Assembly: GCA_026647215.1 (NCBI GenBank)
Contig: JAPKHC010000024.1
Span: 1-64,000, forward strand
From: F1-120-MAGs118 sp013360535
Lineage (GTDB): Bacteria > Planctomycetota > UBA1135 > GCA-002686595
Reading direction: 5' to 3'
Length of the DNA stretch: 64,000 nt
The position numbers and the translations under genes are program-made. Every line of letters begins with the position of its first letter. The stretch's first letter is position 1. Shown in pieces: positions 35,207 through 43,307 of the stretch. The notes below the pieces were generated by a model. That model made no database searches and had not been told where the DNA came from. It was given only the letters and a program-made list of their open reading frames with translations.

Positions 35207-36216
35207 CGGCGGCGTCGGAGGATCCAGAGCGTGGCGGCGCCGAGCAAGGCTCCGACGGCAACTGCGGCGGCCCCCAGCTTCCACAGCCAACCGACGAGCT
35301 TCGTCGGGTTGTCCATGCGGTTGAAGAGCTTGCGCTCGAACGTGCCCGCGTCGAACTCGTGCACGGAACGGTACTTTTCCGGCGAAAACAGGCCCGATTC
35401 GAGGCCGCCGAGTGTGCGGACGTCGACATGGACCGCGTCGCCGTCGACCGACACGAGCGCCCACGTGTCGAGCTGCTCGGTCAGCATGCGGATCGATTCG
35501 CGGTTGCGTTGCATCTCGAGCGGCGGCGGCGTGAACTCGAACGCGGTCTGCAGGTAGTCGATGCTGTCGCGGCGCAGGTGGCTGAACTTCCACGGCCCCA
35601 TGTCGCCGGCGAACACGGCGCGAGTGGGGGCCTTGGCGAGCAGCGGATGCACCTCGCTCCACCACGCGGCGGCGTCCTCCCACCACAGCATGTGGCCGAG
35701 GAACGCGAACACGTGGCGGGCCTCCGGATGCGCCGCCAGTGCATTCGTGACGAACTCGCGGCGCTCGGGATCTAGCTGCACGCCGCGGATGAACTTCGGC
35801 GGGCAGTGCGACGTGTCGCCCGCAGCCGGCGTCCAGCAGGAGTTGAGCAACAGGAACAACGAGCCGTCGTGCTCGAAGCTCTTCTGCAGCTCGCCGTAAC
35901 GCTCGACCCACAGGTCGCGTGTCACCGCTTCCCACACGTCGTGGTTGCCGGGCACGCGGTGCACGGGCACGCCAAACTGCGCGAATACGGCGTCGACGGC
36001 TTCCCAGTCGCGCAGCACGGCCGCGCGGTCGACGTGTTCGGAGTGGAAATCTCCGTACACGAGGTCGCCGGTGAGCACGACGAAGTCGGGGCTCGCGCGG
36101 CGCACCTCGCGCACCATCTCGGCGTAGCGCTCCATCGGGAGCATTCCGTCGTCGGGGCCGCCGCGCGTGTGGCCGAGCACGGCGAACGTGAACTGCTGCG
36201 CAAGCGCGGCGAGCAT
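35203..36216 (-). CDS. Metallophosphoesterase-like protein with C-terminal membrane anchor
   Basis: 337 residues from the ATG at 36216 (overlapping the CotH stop as TGATG). The calcineurin fold is marked by LTGDLVYGDFHSEH (metal-bridging Asp), VPGNHDVW (catalytic His-Asp) and FAFLGHMLWW. Two usual ligands are altered: the first motif is LGHTRGG where GDxxG is expected, and the last is FAGDMGPWKF where GHxH is expected. Metal binding may therefore be changed or the protein may bind rather than cleave. The C-terminus is one membrane helix followed by RRRR (KLGAAAVAVGALLGAATLWI), placing the bulk on one side of the inner membrane. Its neighbours suggest phosphoglycan or polyphosphate processing. 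Confidence 0.82.
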   Translation of the reverse strand: MLAALAQQFTFAVLGHTRGGPDDGMLPMERYAEMVREVRRASPDFVVLTGDLVYGDFHSEHVDRAAVLRDWEAVDAVFAQFGVPVHRVPGNHDVWEAVTRDLWVERYGELQKSFEHDGSLFLLLNSCWTPAAGDTSHCPPKFIRGVQLDPERREFVTNALAAHPEARHVFAFLGHMLWWEDAAAWWSEVHPLLAKAPTRAVFAGDMGPWKFSHLRRDSIDYLQTAFEFTPPPLEMQRNRESIRMLTEQLDTWALVSVDGDAVHVDVRTLGGLESGLFSPEKYRSVHEFDAGTFERKLFNRMDNPTKLVGWLWKLGAAAVAVGALLGAATLWILRRRR

Positions 36217-39200
36217 CACGGCTGCTCCTTCGGCCACGAAATCACGCGCCAGGAGTGCAGGCGCACCTTCGAGCCGCTCTTGGTGGCCGAGGCCTCGACA
36301 CCAAAGGTCGTGTAACGGCCCGCGGGCAGGCGCATCGTCGCGAACCGGAACTCGTGGCGGTCGCCGGCGAGCTGGACGAGCTGCGCGGCGCCGAAATCGG
36401 CACCGTTGGCGACGAGGCGCACCTCGGTGAGGTCCTCGCTCGAGAGCTCGACGACGAGCTCGTGCACCTCGTCCTGGTTGGACAGGTCCCAGTCGACGGT
36501 GGTCTCGATGCGGCCGACGCCGGCGCGCAGCGTGGCCTCGAGGTCGAGCTCGCGCAGGCACAGGCGCCGCACGAAACCCGACGCGCGCCAGCCGGCCTGT
36601 GTGTCGCCGAAACCCGAGGAGAACGTGCCTTCGTACCGTGGCGCCACGGGTTCGGTGAGTTGCCAGCCGTCGTGCAGCCCGGGCGCGGCCGAGGCGCTCC
36701 GCACGCCGTGCAGGCGGTAGGCCCACTCGACGTCACCGGCGTTGGGCACGTCCGCACCCGCGACGCGCGAGTCCGCGATCGTGCGGCAGGCGTCGTCGGC
36801 GATCTTGTACTCCTGCACGTTGCTCGCGACGACCGCGCGCACGAACTTCGGCCAGCCGGCCTCTCCGTAGCGCCAGTTCTTGATGTGCGCGTACACGCCG
36901 AGCTGGTTTTCCTCGAGCGTCGAGTGGAACACGAACGGCTCGGAGCGGTCCTTGGCCTCGATGCCACGCACGCAGCCGGAGATCAGGTTCTGGAACACGA
37001 GCGGCGAGCTGTCCTCGCCGACCGAGATGCCCTTGTCGCCCGAGTTGACGATGCGGTTGCCGATCACGCGCGGCCAGCAGGTCATCAGGTCGAGCCCGTC
37101 GTTGCCGGAACCCTCGATCAGGTTCCAGGCGACGAGCCCGCCGGACATGTCGTAGTCGATCGAGTCCGCGTTGGCGTGGTGGAAGTGCGAGTTCGTGATC
37201 GCGGCCTCGCCCTTGACCACGTTGATGAGGTCGTCGCAGCGTTGGTTGTGGGCGAACTCGCAGTGGTCGAACACGACGCCCTTCGCGTAGTGCACGCACA
37301 CGGAGCCCTTGTACTCGACGCGTCCAACTTGACGCGCTCCGCCGCCGAGAAACTTCACGTGTTTGAGCTGCGAGCCGTCCGCACCCGGCCCTTGCAGCGC
37401 GAACACGCCCCAGGGCAGCTCGGGATTCGCGCGCTCGATCGTGATGGGTTTCTCGGCCGTACCGAGCGCTTCCAGCTTGCCGCGGCACTCGATCGACACG
37501 TCCGGATCGAGCTTGATCGTCGTGCCGGCGAAGATCCGGAGTTCGCTGTACTCGTCGATCAGCAGGTCCTCGGTGAGATGCTCCGTTCCGGCAAGCACGC
37601 GCGTCGAGACGGGCTTCGAAAGCTGGGCTCCCGCCCGCTGGTCGGGCCTCGGGCGTTCGCGGAAATGTCGCTCCGGCAAGCCCGAGAGCGGGGACAGCCC
37701 TGTGGCCTCGAGCCTTTGCCCCGTGAGAGGATTGCGGAAGTGGAGAGTCACGTCCGCGATGTTCCCCTTCGTCAGCGACGGATCCCAGAAGAGCCGAACG
37801 TGCGTGGGTGATGGCTCCAGCGCGCTTCCGGTTCCGGCAGGAATCGGGCTCAGCAGCACCTGCTCGGGGAAGTTGCCGCCTGGCCAGTCGAACATGTTCC
37901 CGTATCCGAGGTACCGATCGTCGTCGTCGAGCACGCCGTTGCCGTTGCTGTCGAGACAGAAGCGATCGATGAACGGTTGGGCGTCTTCACTGGGACTGCA
38001 AGTGAAGTGCGTGAGCTCGGCCGGCGCATGTCCTTCGACGACGACATCGATCGTCCACAGGTTCTCGTCCGTGGATTCACCTGCCCAATAGCTCACCTTC
38101 GTGTCCGAGAACCAGCCGCGCAGCGTCTCGATGTTCTTGCGCAGCGTCGCGAGCGCTTCCTGCGCGCTGCCGATGGGCGGAATCACGCCGCTGCGGCGCT
38201 GGTCGTACTCGATGGCGTCGGCGTAACGCTCCTGCACGAGCGCGAGCCGCGCTTCCGCCTCCTTGAGGAGCGTGTCGTCCTTCAGCTTCTCCGCGAGCAC
38301 CTTCATCGTGCCGGACCAGATGCGGGGGTCCTCGAGCGCGATCCGCCAGAAACGGTTGATGTTCGAGCCCCGCGGCGGCTTCTCGAGGTCGAGCAGGCGC
38401 ACGTCCCACGTGATCGGGTGCAACGTGCCCGACACCGGGTCCTCGTACCAGAACTGGTTGTGCACGCCGCTCATGTGGTACGGGTCGCCGACGACGAGCA
38501 GGTACGCGAGCATGCGCGAGAGCTCGTCCTCGTCGAGCCAGCCGTCGAGGCGCTCGCGCGCGGCCGGCGACGGGTCGTTGAGGTCGGCGAGGAAATCGCC
38601 GAGCAATTTCGTGCCGAAGGCACCGGGCCGGTCGTTGTTCGCGGCGCGGTCCCAGATGTACGGGTTGCGGAACACCTCGCGCGGCAGGTCCTTGAAGTAG
38701 TCGCCGCGTTCGGCCGTGTCGGCGCGGAACACGTTGCCCGGCATGCGCAGGTTGCGGCGCAGGAAGCTCTCGTCGATCGGCTCGACGAAGCGGTGCAGGC
38801 CGTAGAAGCGGTCGTTCAGGAACACCGGCACGACCTGCTGCTCGGGCGCGAGCAAGCCGAAGTCCTTGGCGAGGCTCGCGGCGAGGTACTGCGGCAGCAC
38901 GTCCTTCACGCTGAAGGCCATCGTGCGGAAGCCCTTGTAGAGCGAGCCCGACTTGGTCTTGAGCGTGAACGACTTCTTCTCGGTGGTCCAGTGCGCGCTG
39001 CCGTCGCCGCGGAAGCGCACTTCGGCGTCGACGAGCTCGCCATGGTCGTCGATCTGCACCTCGACCCACTCGCCCCAGGTGCCGCCGACGTCGCCGTCGA
39101 TCCGGTCGAACTCGCGGCGATCGACGTACAGGCGCAGGAGCGGCACGTCGTCGCGCTCGGGATCCATGCGCGACTCGATCTTCGTGAGCGCGTAGGTGTC

Positions 39201-39392
39201 GAGCGCCGTGCGCAGGCGGTTGAAGCCGAACTTGCGCACGCTGGTCTGCGCGGACCACCAGTCGTCGTACTGGCGCGCGCGGCGGTAGTCCGCCACCGAC
39301 GACAGGAACAGCGCGGTGCCGAGCGCCATCGGCGGCAGCGTGAAGAACAGCACGCTCTTGAGCGTGAGCTTGCGCCAGAACGGGGTGCTCAC
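36216..39392 (-). CDS. CotH-like protein kinase domain fused to a right-handed beta-helix
   Basis: 1058 residues. The start is the GTG at 39392, which overlaps the upstream stop by four bases (GTGA) and gives a proper N-terminal membrane helix (LKSVLFFTLPPMALGTALFL). Residues about 75-400 form a CotH domain: FRGDGSAHWTTEKKSFTLK (Lys139/Lys140), NDRFYGLHRFVEPIDESFL and the metal-binding HPITWDVRLLDLEKPP (D330, D335). CotH proteins are atypical kinases of spore coats and surfaces. The middle (about 640-900) is a beta-helix of the parallel type (ITIERANPELPWGVFALQG, AAITNSHFHHANADSIDYD, NRIVNSGDKGISVGEDSSP), usual in glycan-binding proteins and lyases. A beta-sandwich-like end follows. It is likely an extracytoplasmic modifying enzyme tethered to the surface polymer. 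Confidence 0.9.
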   Translation of the reverse strand: MSTPFWRKLTLKSVLFFTLPPMALGTALFLSSVADYRRARQYDDWWSAQTSVRKFGFNRLRTALDTYALTKIESRMDPERDDVPLLRLYVDRREFDRIDGDVGGTWGEWVEVQIDDHGELVDAEVRFRGDGSAHWTTEKKSFTLKTKSGSLYKGFRTMAFSVKDVLPQYLAASLAKDFGLLAPEQQVVPVFLNDRFYGLHRFVEPIDESFLRRNLRMPGNVFRADTAERGDYFKDLPREVFRNPYIWDRAANNDRPGAFGTKLLGDFLADLNDPSPAARERLDGWLDEDELSRMLAYLLVVGDPYHMSGVHNQFWYEDPVSGTLHPITWDVRLLDLEKPPRGSNINRFWRIALEDPRIWSGTMKVLAEKLKDDTLLKEAEARLALVQERYADAIEYDQRRSGVIPPIGSAQEALATLRKNIETLRGWFSDTKVSYWAGESTDENLWTIDVVVEGHAPAELTHFTCSPSEDAQPFIDRFCLDSNGNGVLDDDDRYLGYGNMFDWPGGNFPEQVLLSPIPAGTGSALEPSPTHVRLFWDPSLTKGNIADVTLHFRNPLTGQRLEATGLSPLSGLPERHFRERPRPDQRAGAQLSKPVSTRVLAGTEHLTEDLLIDEYSELRIFAGTTIKLDPDVSIECRGKLEALGTAEKPITIERANPELPWGVFALQGPGADGSQLKHVKFLGGGARQVGRVEYKGSVCVHYAKGVVFDHCEFAHNQRCDDLINVVKGEAAITNSHFHHANADSIDYDMSGGLVAWNLIEGSGNDGLDLMTCWPRVIGNRIVNSGDKGISVGEDSSPLVFQNLISGCVRGIEAKDRSEPFVFHSTLEENQLGVYAHIKNWRYGEAGWPKFVRAVVASNVQEYKIADDACRTIADSRVAGADVPNAGDVEWAYRLHGVRSASAAPGLHDGWQLTEPVAPRYEGTFSSGFGDTQAGWRASGFVRRLCLRELDLEATLRAGVGRIETTVDWDLSNQDEVHELVVELSSEDLTEVRLVANGADFGAAQLVQLAGDRHEFRFATMRLPAGRYTTFGVEASATKSGSKVRLHSWRVISWPKEQP

Positions 39393-40693
39393 GGCGTCCA
39401 CCCCAGCTGCGTGCGCAGCTCCCACAGCGCCTCGGCCGTCGTGCGCGCGACGAGCGCGTACCCTTCGGCCGTGCAGTGGTTGTCCTCGACCCAATACAGC
39501 GAGCCGATGTCGCCGTGCGCGATGAAAGCCGCACGGTTGTCGACGAAGGGCGTGATGCCGTTCTCGGTCGCGAATTCGAGCCAGTGGCGCCCGTAGGCGT
39601 CGCCGTCGAGCCCGCCCGCGAGCGGAACGAGCTGCGTGCGGTAGGGGATCACGACGATGCCGAAGCGTGCGCCGAGCTTCTCCGTCGCTTCCGCGGCCGC
39701 GAGCATCGACTTGTCGGCGAGCTCGTACAGCCGCACGGTCTTCTCGCTCAGCGTCGCCTGGTAGGCCTCGACGTGGTGGAACGGTGCGCGGCCGAGCAGC
39801 GCCCGCAACCGCTGCGACGCGTCGAAACGCTGCGCGAGCTTGCTGCGCTCGACCACGCCGGGCAGGCACCACCAGTGGCGGCGATGGTGGATGCGCTCGA
39901 GATCCGACTCGGTCGCCGTGGCGCTGACGAGCGCACCGTCGCGCACCGCGTACTGCAGCGGGAACGGATTCTCGGACAGGTCGTTGGGCGTGGTCGCCAC
40001 GAGCACGATGTCGGGCTCGAAGGCGGCGGCGAACTTCGCGATCCACGCGGCCTCGTTGGCCGTCGAGAAGCCCGGGAAGCCGCAGTTGACGACCTCGACC
40101 TTGCGCTCGCTCCGGGCGTCCGCGAGCTTCGTGTTGAGCTCCTTCTCGAGCACCGCGGGCCAGCTCTGCTCGTAGGGCACCTGGTCGCAGGCCGTGAACG
40201 AATCGCCGACGCAGAGGATGCGCGTGACGCCCGGCGCCTTGGGCCCGAAGTCGCGCTCGCCGCGCACGCCCTGCGCGTTGCTCTTCCACTCGACCGAGAA
40301 CTCGCGCGTCTGCAGCACCTGGGTGTGGTTCGCGACGTACACGTGGCCGACGTCCGGATCGGGCGCGTGGCGGCCGGAATTGTCGCGTTCCTCGAAGCGC
40401 GGTTGGTCCGACAGGCGCAGCGCGGCTTCGATTCCGACCAGCGCGAGCACGAGGCTCGCGGCGCCGACTACCACGACCCGCCGCAGCAGCTCGAGCGAGC
40501 GCGCGAGCTCGCGCGAGTAGGACAGGACGAGCGCGGTCCCGACGGCGCCGACGACGAGGATCTGCGCCGACCACGACTTGCACCACGTGAAGAGGAAGAT
40601 CTCCGGCGTGCGCTCGCTCAGGTAGTACCAGAGCACGAGCGCGACGAGCAGCGCGGCGACGGCACGTTCGATCTTGCGGGCTCGAGGGCTCAT
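39389..40693 (-). CDS. SGNH/GDSL-type hydrolase with N-terminal membrane helices
   Basis: 434 residues from the ATG at 40693. The first 90 residues hold two or three hydrophobic helices (VAALLVALVLWYYL, ILVVGAVGTALVLSYS, VVVVGAASLVLALVGIEAAL). The SGNH core shows block I ILCVGDSFTACDQVPYEQSW (Ser nucleophile in GDS), the Gly-containing block NCGFPGFSTANEA, the Asn block VATTPNDLSENPF and the Asp-His end VEDNHCTAEGY. Such anchored enzymes O-acetylate or deacetylate exopolysaccharides in the periplasm. It overlaps the CotH gene by four bases and lies four bases after the TPR gene. Confidence 0.87.
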   Translation of the reverse strand: MSPRARKIERAVAALLVALVLWYYLSERTPEIFLFTWCKSWSAQILVVGAVGTALVLSYSRELARSLELLRRVVVVGAASLVLALVGIEAALRLSDQPRFEERDNSGRHAPDPDVGHVYVANHTQVLQTREFSVEWKSNAQGVRGERDFGPKAPGVTRILCVGDSFTACDQVPYEQSWPAVLEKELNTKLADARSERKVEVVNCGFPGFSTANEAAWIAKFAAAFEPDIVLVATTPNDLSENPFPLQYAVRDGALVSATATESDLERIHHRRHWWCLPGVVERSKLAQRFDASQRLRALLGRAPFHHVEAYQATLSEKTVRLYELADKSMLAAAEATEKLGARFGIVVIPYRTQLVPLAGGLDGDAYGRHWLEFATENGITPFVDNRAAFIAHGDIGSLYWVEDNHCTAEGYALVARTTAEALWELRTQLGWTP

Positions 40694-40697
40694 CGCA

Positions 40698-41807
40698 TCA
40701 ATCCTCGAACACCGTTCCGGCCTCGGGCGCGCCGCCGCGGCGGATGCGCGGGAGCAGCTCGCGCCAACGCGGCACCTTGAGCTTGTTGAAGTACGCCTTC
40801 TCGGCCTCGAACCAGAATTCTCCGGGGATCGAGCGGAACAGCGCGAGCCGCACGCGCACGAGCGAAGCGCCCTGCGGCACCGTGACCTCGGGCGAGACGA
40901 TCGCCGCGCCGCGCTCGGTGGCGGACAACTCGTACCGCTCGTCGAACGTGCCGCCGAGCGCGAGCCATTCCTCGCCGGGCGTGAGCACGAGCGCTTCCCG
41001 CCGTCCCGCTTCGCCCGCCCGCAGCGGCGGACACAGCTCGATGCGCTCCAGCCGCGCGCTGTACCCGTGCGTGTCGAGCCGCACGACACCCTTCCAGCCC
41101 TCCGCGACGCTCGCCGGCACTTCGAGCTCGTGCGCGAGCCCGTCGACGACCAGGTCGAGCGCCACTCGCGTCTCGCCGAGGCTCAGGTGCACCGTCTCGA
41201 GCTGCCAGGCGCCGATGTAGCGCTCGAAAACGTCGACCACCGGCGCGTAGTTGCCCGCGTCGAAGGCCATGTCCGCGAGCGCCGCCGCCGACGGCGCGTG
41301 CGTCGGATGGATCGCGAGCACGGCCTCGTACCCGGCCTTCGCGACGTCGCTCTCGCCGAGCTCGCGCGCCGCCTGCGCGAGCCGGAAGTGGTTCGCGAAG
41401 TTCTTCGGATCGAACGCGACCGCGCGCTGGAACGTCTCGAGCGTGCGCCGCTTCTTGCCTTCCTGCTGCAGGGCCGTGCCGAGCAGCGCGAGCAGCCGCT
41501 CGCGCTCGCGGTCCTGCCTGTGCTTCACGAAGGTCGCCGGGCAATCGCGGTCGAGCCGCTCGAGCAGCGCGAGCGCCGTCGCGGAGTGCCCCGCCTCGAG
41601 CAGCGCCTGCGCGTCGTCGAGCTCCTTCACCCAGCGCTCGTCCCAGGCGTCGACGGCCTTCTCCGCGCCGTTCAGCGCGAGACCCCACACGCCCATGACG
41701 ACCACCGCCACGGCGCAAGCCCCGAGCCACGCCACGATCAGCGCGCGCTCGTGGCGCGCGACGAAGCCCGCGAGCGGGCCTGCGCGGCTGTGGCCCTCGG
41801 CGTGCAT
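40698..41807 (-). CDS. TPR-containing membrane-anchored protein
   Basis: 369 residues from the ATG at 41807. One membrane helix (LIVAWLGACAVAVVVMGVWG, about 24-43) is followed by TPR-like helix pairs (ETFQRAVAFDPKNFANHFRL, VAKAGYEAVLAIHPTHAPSA). The C-terminal third is beta-rich (VVRLDTHGYSARLERIELCP, VSPEVTVPQGASLVRVRLAL), perhaps a carbohydrate-binding-like sandwich. It is probably an adaptor for the neighbouring CotH, SGNH or VTC proteins. Gap to the SGNH gene is four bases, to DUF4956 eight. Confidence 0.75.
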   Translation of the reverse strand: MHAEGHSRAGPLAGFVARHERALIVAWLGACAVAVVVMGVWGLALNGAEKAVDAWDERWVKELDDAQALLEAGHSATALALLERLDRDCPATFVKHRQDRERERLLALLGTALQQEGKKRRTLETFQRAVAFDPKNFANHFRLAQAARELGESDVAKAGYEAVLAIHPTHAPSAAALADMAFDAGNYAPVVDVFERYIGAWQLETVHLSLGETRVALDLVVDGLAHELEVPASVAEGWKGVVRLDTHGYSARLERIELCPPLRAGEAGRREALVLTPGEEWLALGGTFDERYELSATERGAAIVSPEVTVPQGASLVRVRLALFRSIPGEFWFEAEKAYFNKLKVPRWRELLPRIRRGGAPEAGTVFED

Positions 41808-41815
41808 GGCCCGAC

Positions 41816-42514
41816 CTAGATGTCGACGTTCTGGGCGCCGGTGAGCAGCACGACCTTGCGGTTGCCGTTGACCTTCCGCAGCGCGTCCATCAGCTCGCTC
41901 TCGCTCGCGCCCTTCTTCAGGTGCACCGAGAACACGAGCTCGAGCGCGCTCCCGCCCTGCACCGACTCCATCGAGAGCAGCGCGTGCTCGCGCAGGAAGC
42001 GGAAGAACGGCTCCTGGAAGGCCGTGCGGTGGTCGACGCCGTCCTGCACCTGCACCTTGAGCAGCATCTCGCTCGTCGGCTGCGCGCCGACCTGGAAGCG
42101 GTGCAGGAAGTACACCACCGGCGACAGGAACAGCGTGAACAGCACCGCGAGGTCGAAGAAACCCGTGCCGCAGGCCATGCCGACCGCCATCGACGCGAAC
42201 AGGAAGCCGACGTCGCGCGGCTCCTTGATCGCCGTGCGGAAGCGGATGATCGAGAGCGCGCCGACCAGGCTGAAGGCGCGCGCGATGTTGGAGCCGATGA
42301 TCTCCATCACCAGCGCCGTCGTGATCGCCATCAGGATCAGCGTGTGCACGAGCGACACCGAGTAGCTGATGCCGCGGTGCGTCTGGCGGTAGACCCAGGC
42401 GAGCACGAGCGACAGGAAGAAGCTCAGGGCGAGCGCGTACAGGACATGCCAGAACGCGGCGCCGCCGCCGATCGAGGCGGTGTTGCGCGTGAGTTGGTCG
42501 AGGGCTTCGTTCAA
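41816..42514 (-). CDS. DUF4956-family membrane protein
   Basis: 232 residues. Four or five hydrophobic helices precede a soluble C-terminal domain (about 155-232) with a ferredoxin-like beta-alpha pattern. The signature ARAFSLVGALSIIRFRTAIK followed by EPRDVGFLFASMAVGMACG is diagnostic for DUF4956. In many bacteria this family sits beside VTC-domain and CotH genes, as here; the function is unknown but is presumed to support surface polymer or polyphosphate handling. The start is 24 bases after the VTC stop. Confidence 0.92.
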   Translation of the reverse strand: MNEALDQLTRNTASIGGGAAFWHVLYALALSFFLSLVLAWVYRQTHRGISYSVSLVHTLILMAITTALVMEIIGSNIARAFSLVGALSIIRFRTAIKEPRDVGFLFASMAVGMACGTGFFDLAVLFTLFLSPVVYFLHRFQVGAQPTSEMLLKVQVQDGVDHRTAFQEPFFRFLREHALLSMESVQGGSALELVFSVHLKKGASESELMDALRKVNGNRKVVLLTGAQNVDI

Positions 42515-42538
42515 GGTTGGGCTCCGGCGTGGGGACGG

Positions 42539-43303
42539 TCAGCGCGGCCTGGGGGCGAGCGCGTGGCGGCCGCCGTGGAAGGCGAGGTCGGCCGCCGCAC
42601 AGTACTTCGAGAAGCGCACCAGTTCGAGCCGGTGCTGGCGAACCAGCGACAAGAGCCACGTCGGCACGCGCCGGTTGTACTTGAGTTCGAGCACGGCCAG
42701 CTCCGGCGGCAGGATCCAGTGCCCCTGCTCGAAGGGCCGCGCGAGGTCGAGCGCGCTCGTGTCGTACTGCAGGCGCGTGTCGACCGTGACACGCAGGTCG
42801 GGCTCGAAGCGCGCGAACCAGGCGTGGCGCCGGTAGCTGATCGCGACACGCGGCGCGAGGCGGTGCTCGCGGCACAGCACGAGCGCCTCCTGGAGCACCG
42901 GATCGCCCGCTTCCGACTCGCGGCCGGGCTCGATCTCGCCCTTGCCGAACAGCGCGAGCACCTCCGCGACCGTCAAACGCACGCGCCGCTTCTGCACCGT
43001 GCGGTCGATGCGCTGCTTGATCTCGACGAAGGCCGTGTCGCCGGTCGCGTAGCGCCGCAGCCGCAGCTTGCGCCGGTACTTCTGCCCGTCGAGCTTCTCC
43101 CAGAAGAAGCGCAGGTCCGGCGAATCCCAGTACTGCGAGTGGATCGCGTAGCCGAGCTCGCCCGAGTACGGATCCGGCGTCGCGAACTCGCCCAGCGCCG
43201 CCGTGAAGTCCCGCGCCCGCTCGACCGTCGTCAGGTACTTCAGCTCGAAGCGGTTGAAGTCGCGGACGTAGGCGCTGGCGCCCGTGGGCTCGCTCACGGC
43301 CAT
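42539..43303 (-). CDS. VTC-domain (polyphosphate polymerase-like) protein
   Basis: 254 residues forming a single VTC/CYTH-like tunnel fold. The basic residues that line the tunnel are visible: NRFELKYL near the start, KYRRKLRLRRYA, AFVEIKQRI, VAISYRRHAWFA and AVLELKYNRRVP. Eukaryotic VTC4 makes polyphosphate from ATP with this domain; bacterial members are linked to CotH and DUF4956 genes and their product is not established. No membrane segment is present, so it acts in the cytoplasm, perhaps docking on DUF4956. The gene starts four bases after the FAD gene's stop. Confidence 0.9.
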   Translation of the reverse strand: MAVSEPTGASAYVRDFNRFELKYLTTVERARDFTAALGEFATPDPYSGELGYAIHSQYWDSPDLRFFWEKLDGQKYRRKLRLRRYATGDTAFVEIKQRIDRTVQKRRVRLTVAEVLALFGKGEIEPGRESEAGDPVLQEALVLCREHRLAPRVAISYRRHAWFARFEPDLRVTVDTRLQYDTSALDLARPFEQGHWILPPELAVLELKYNRRVPTWLLSLVRQHRLELVRFSKYCAAADLAFHGGRHALAPRPR

Positions 43304-43307
43304 CGCG

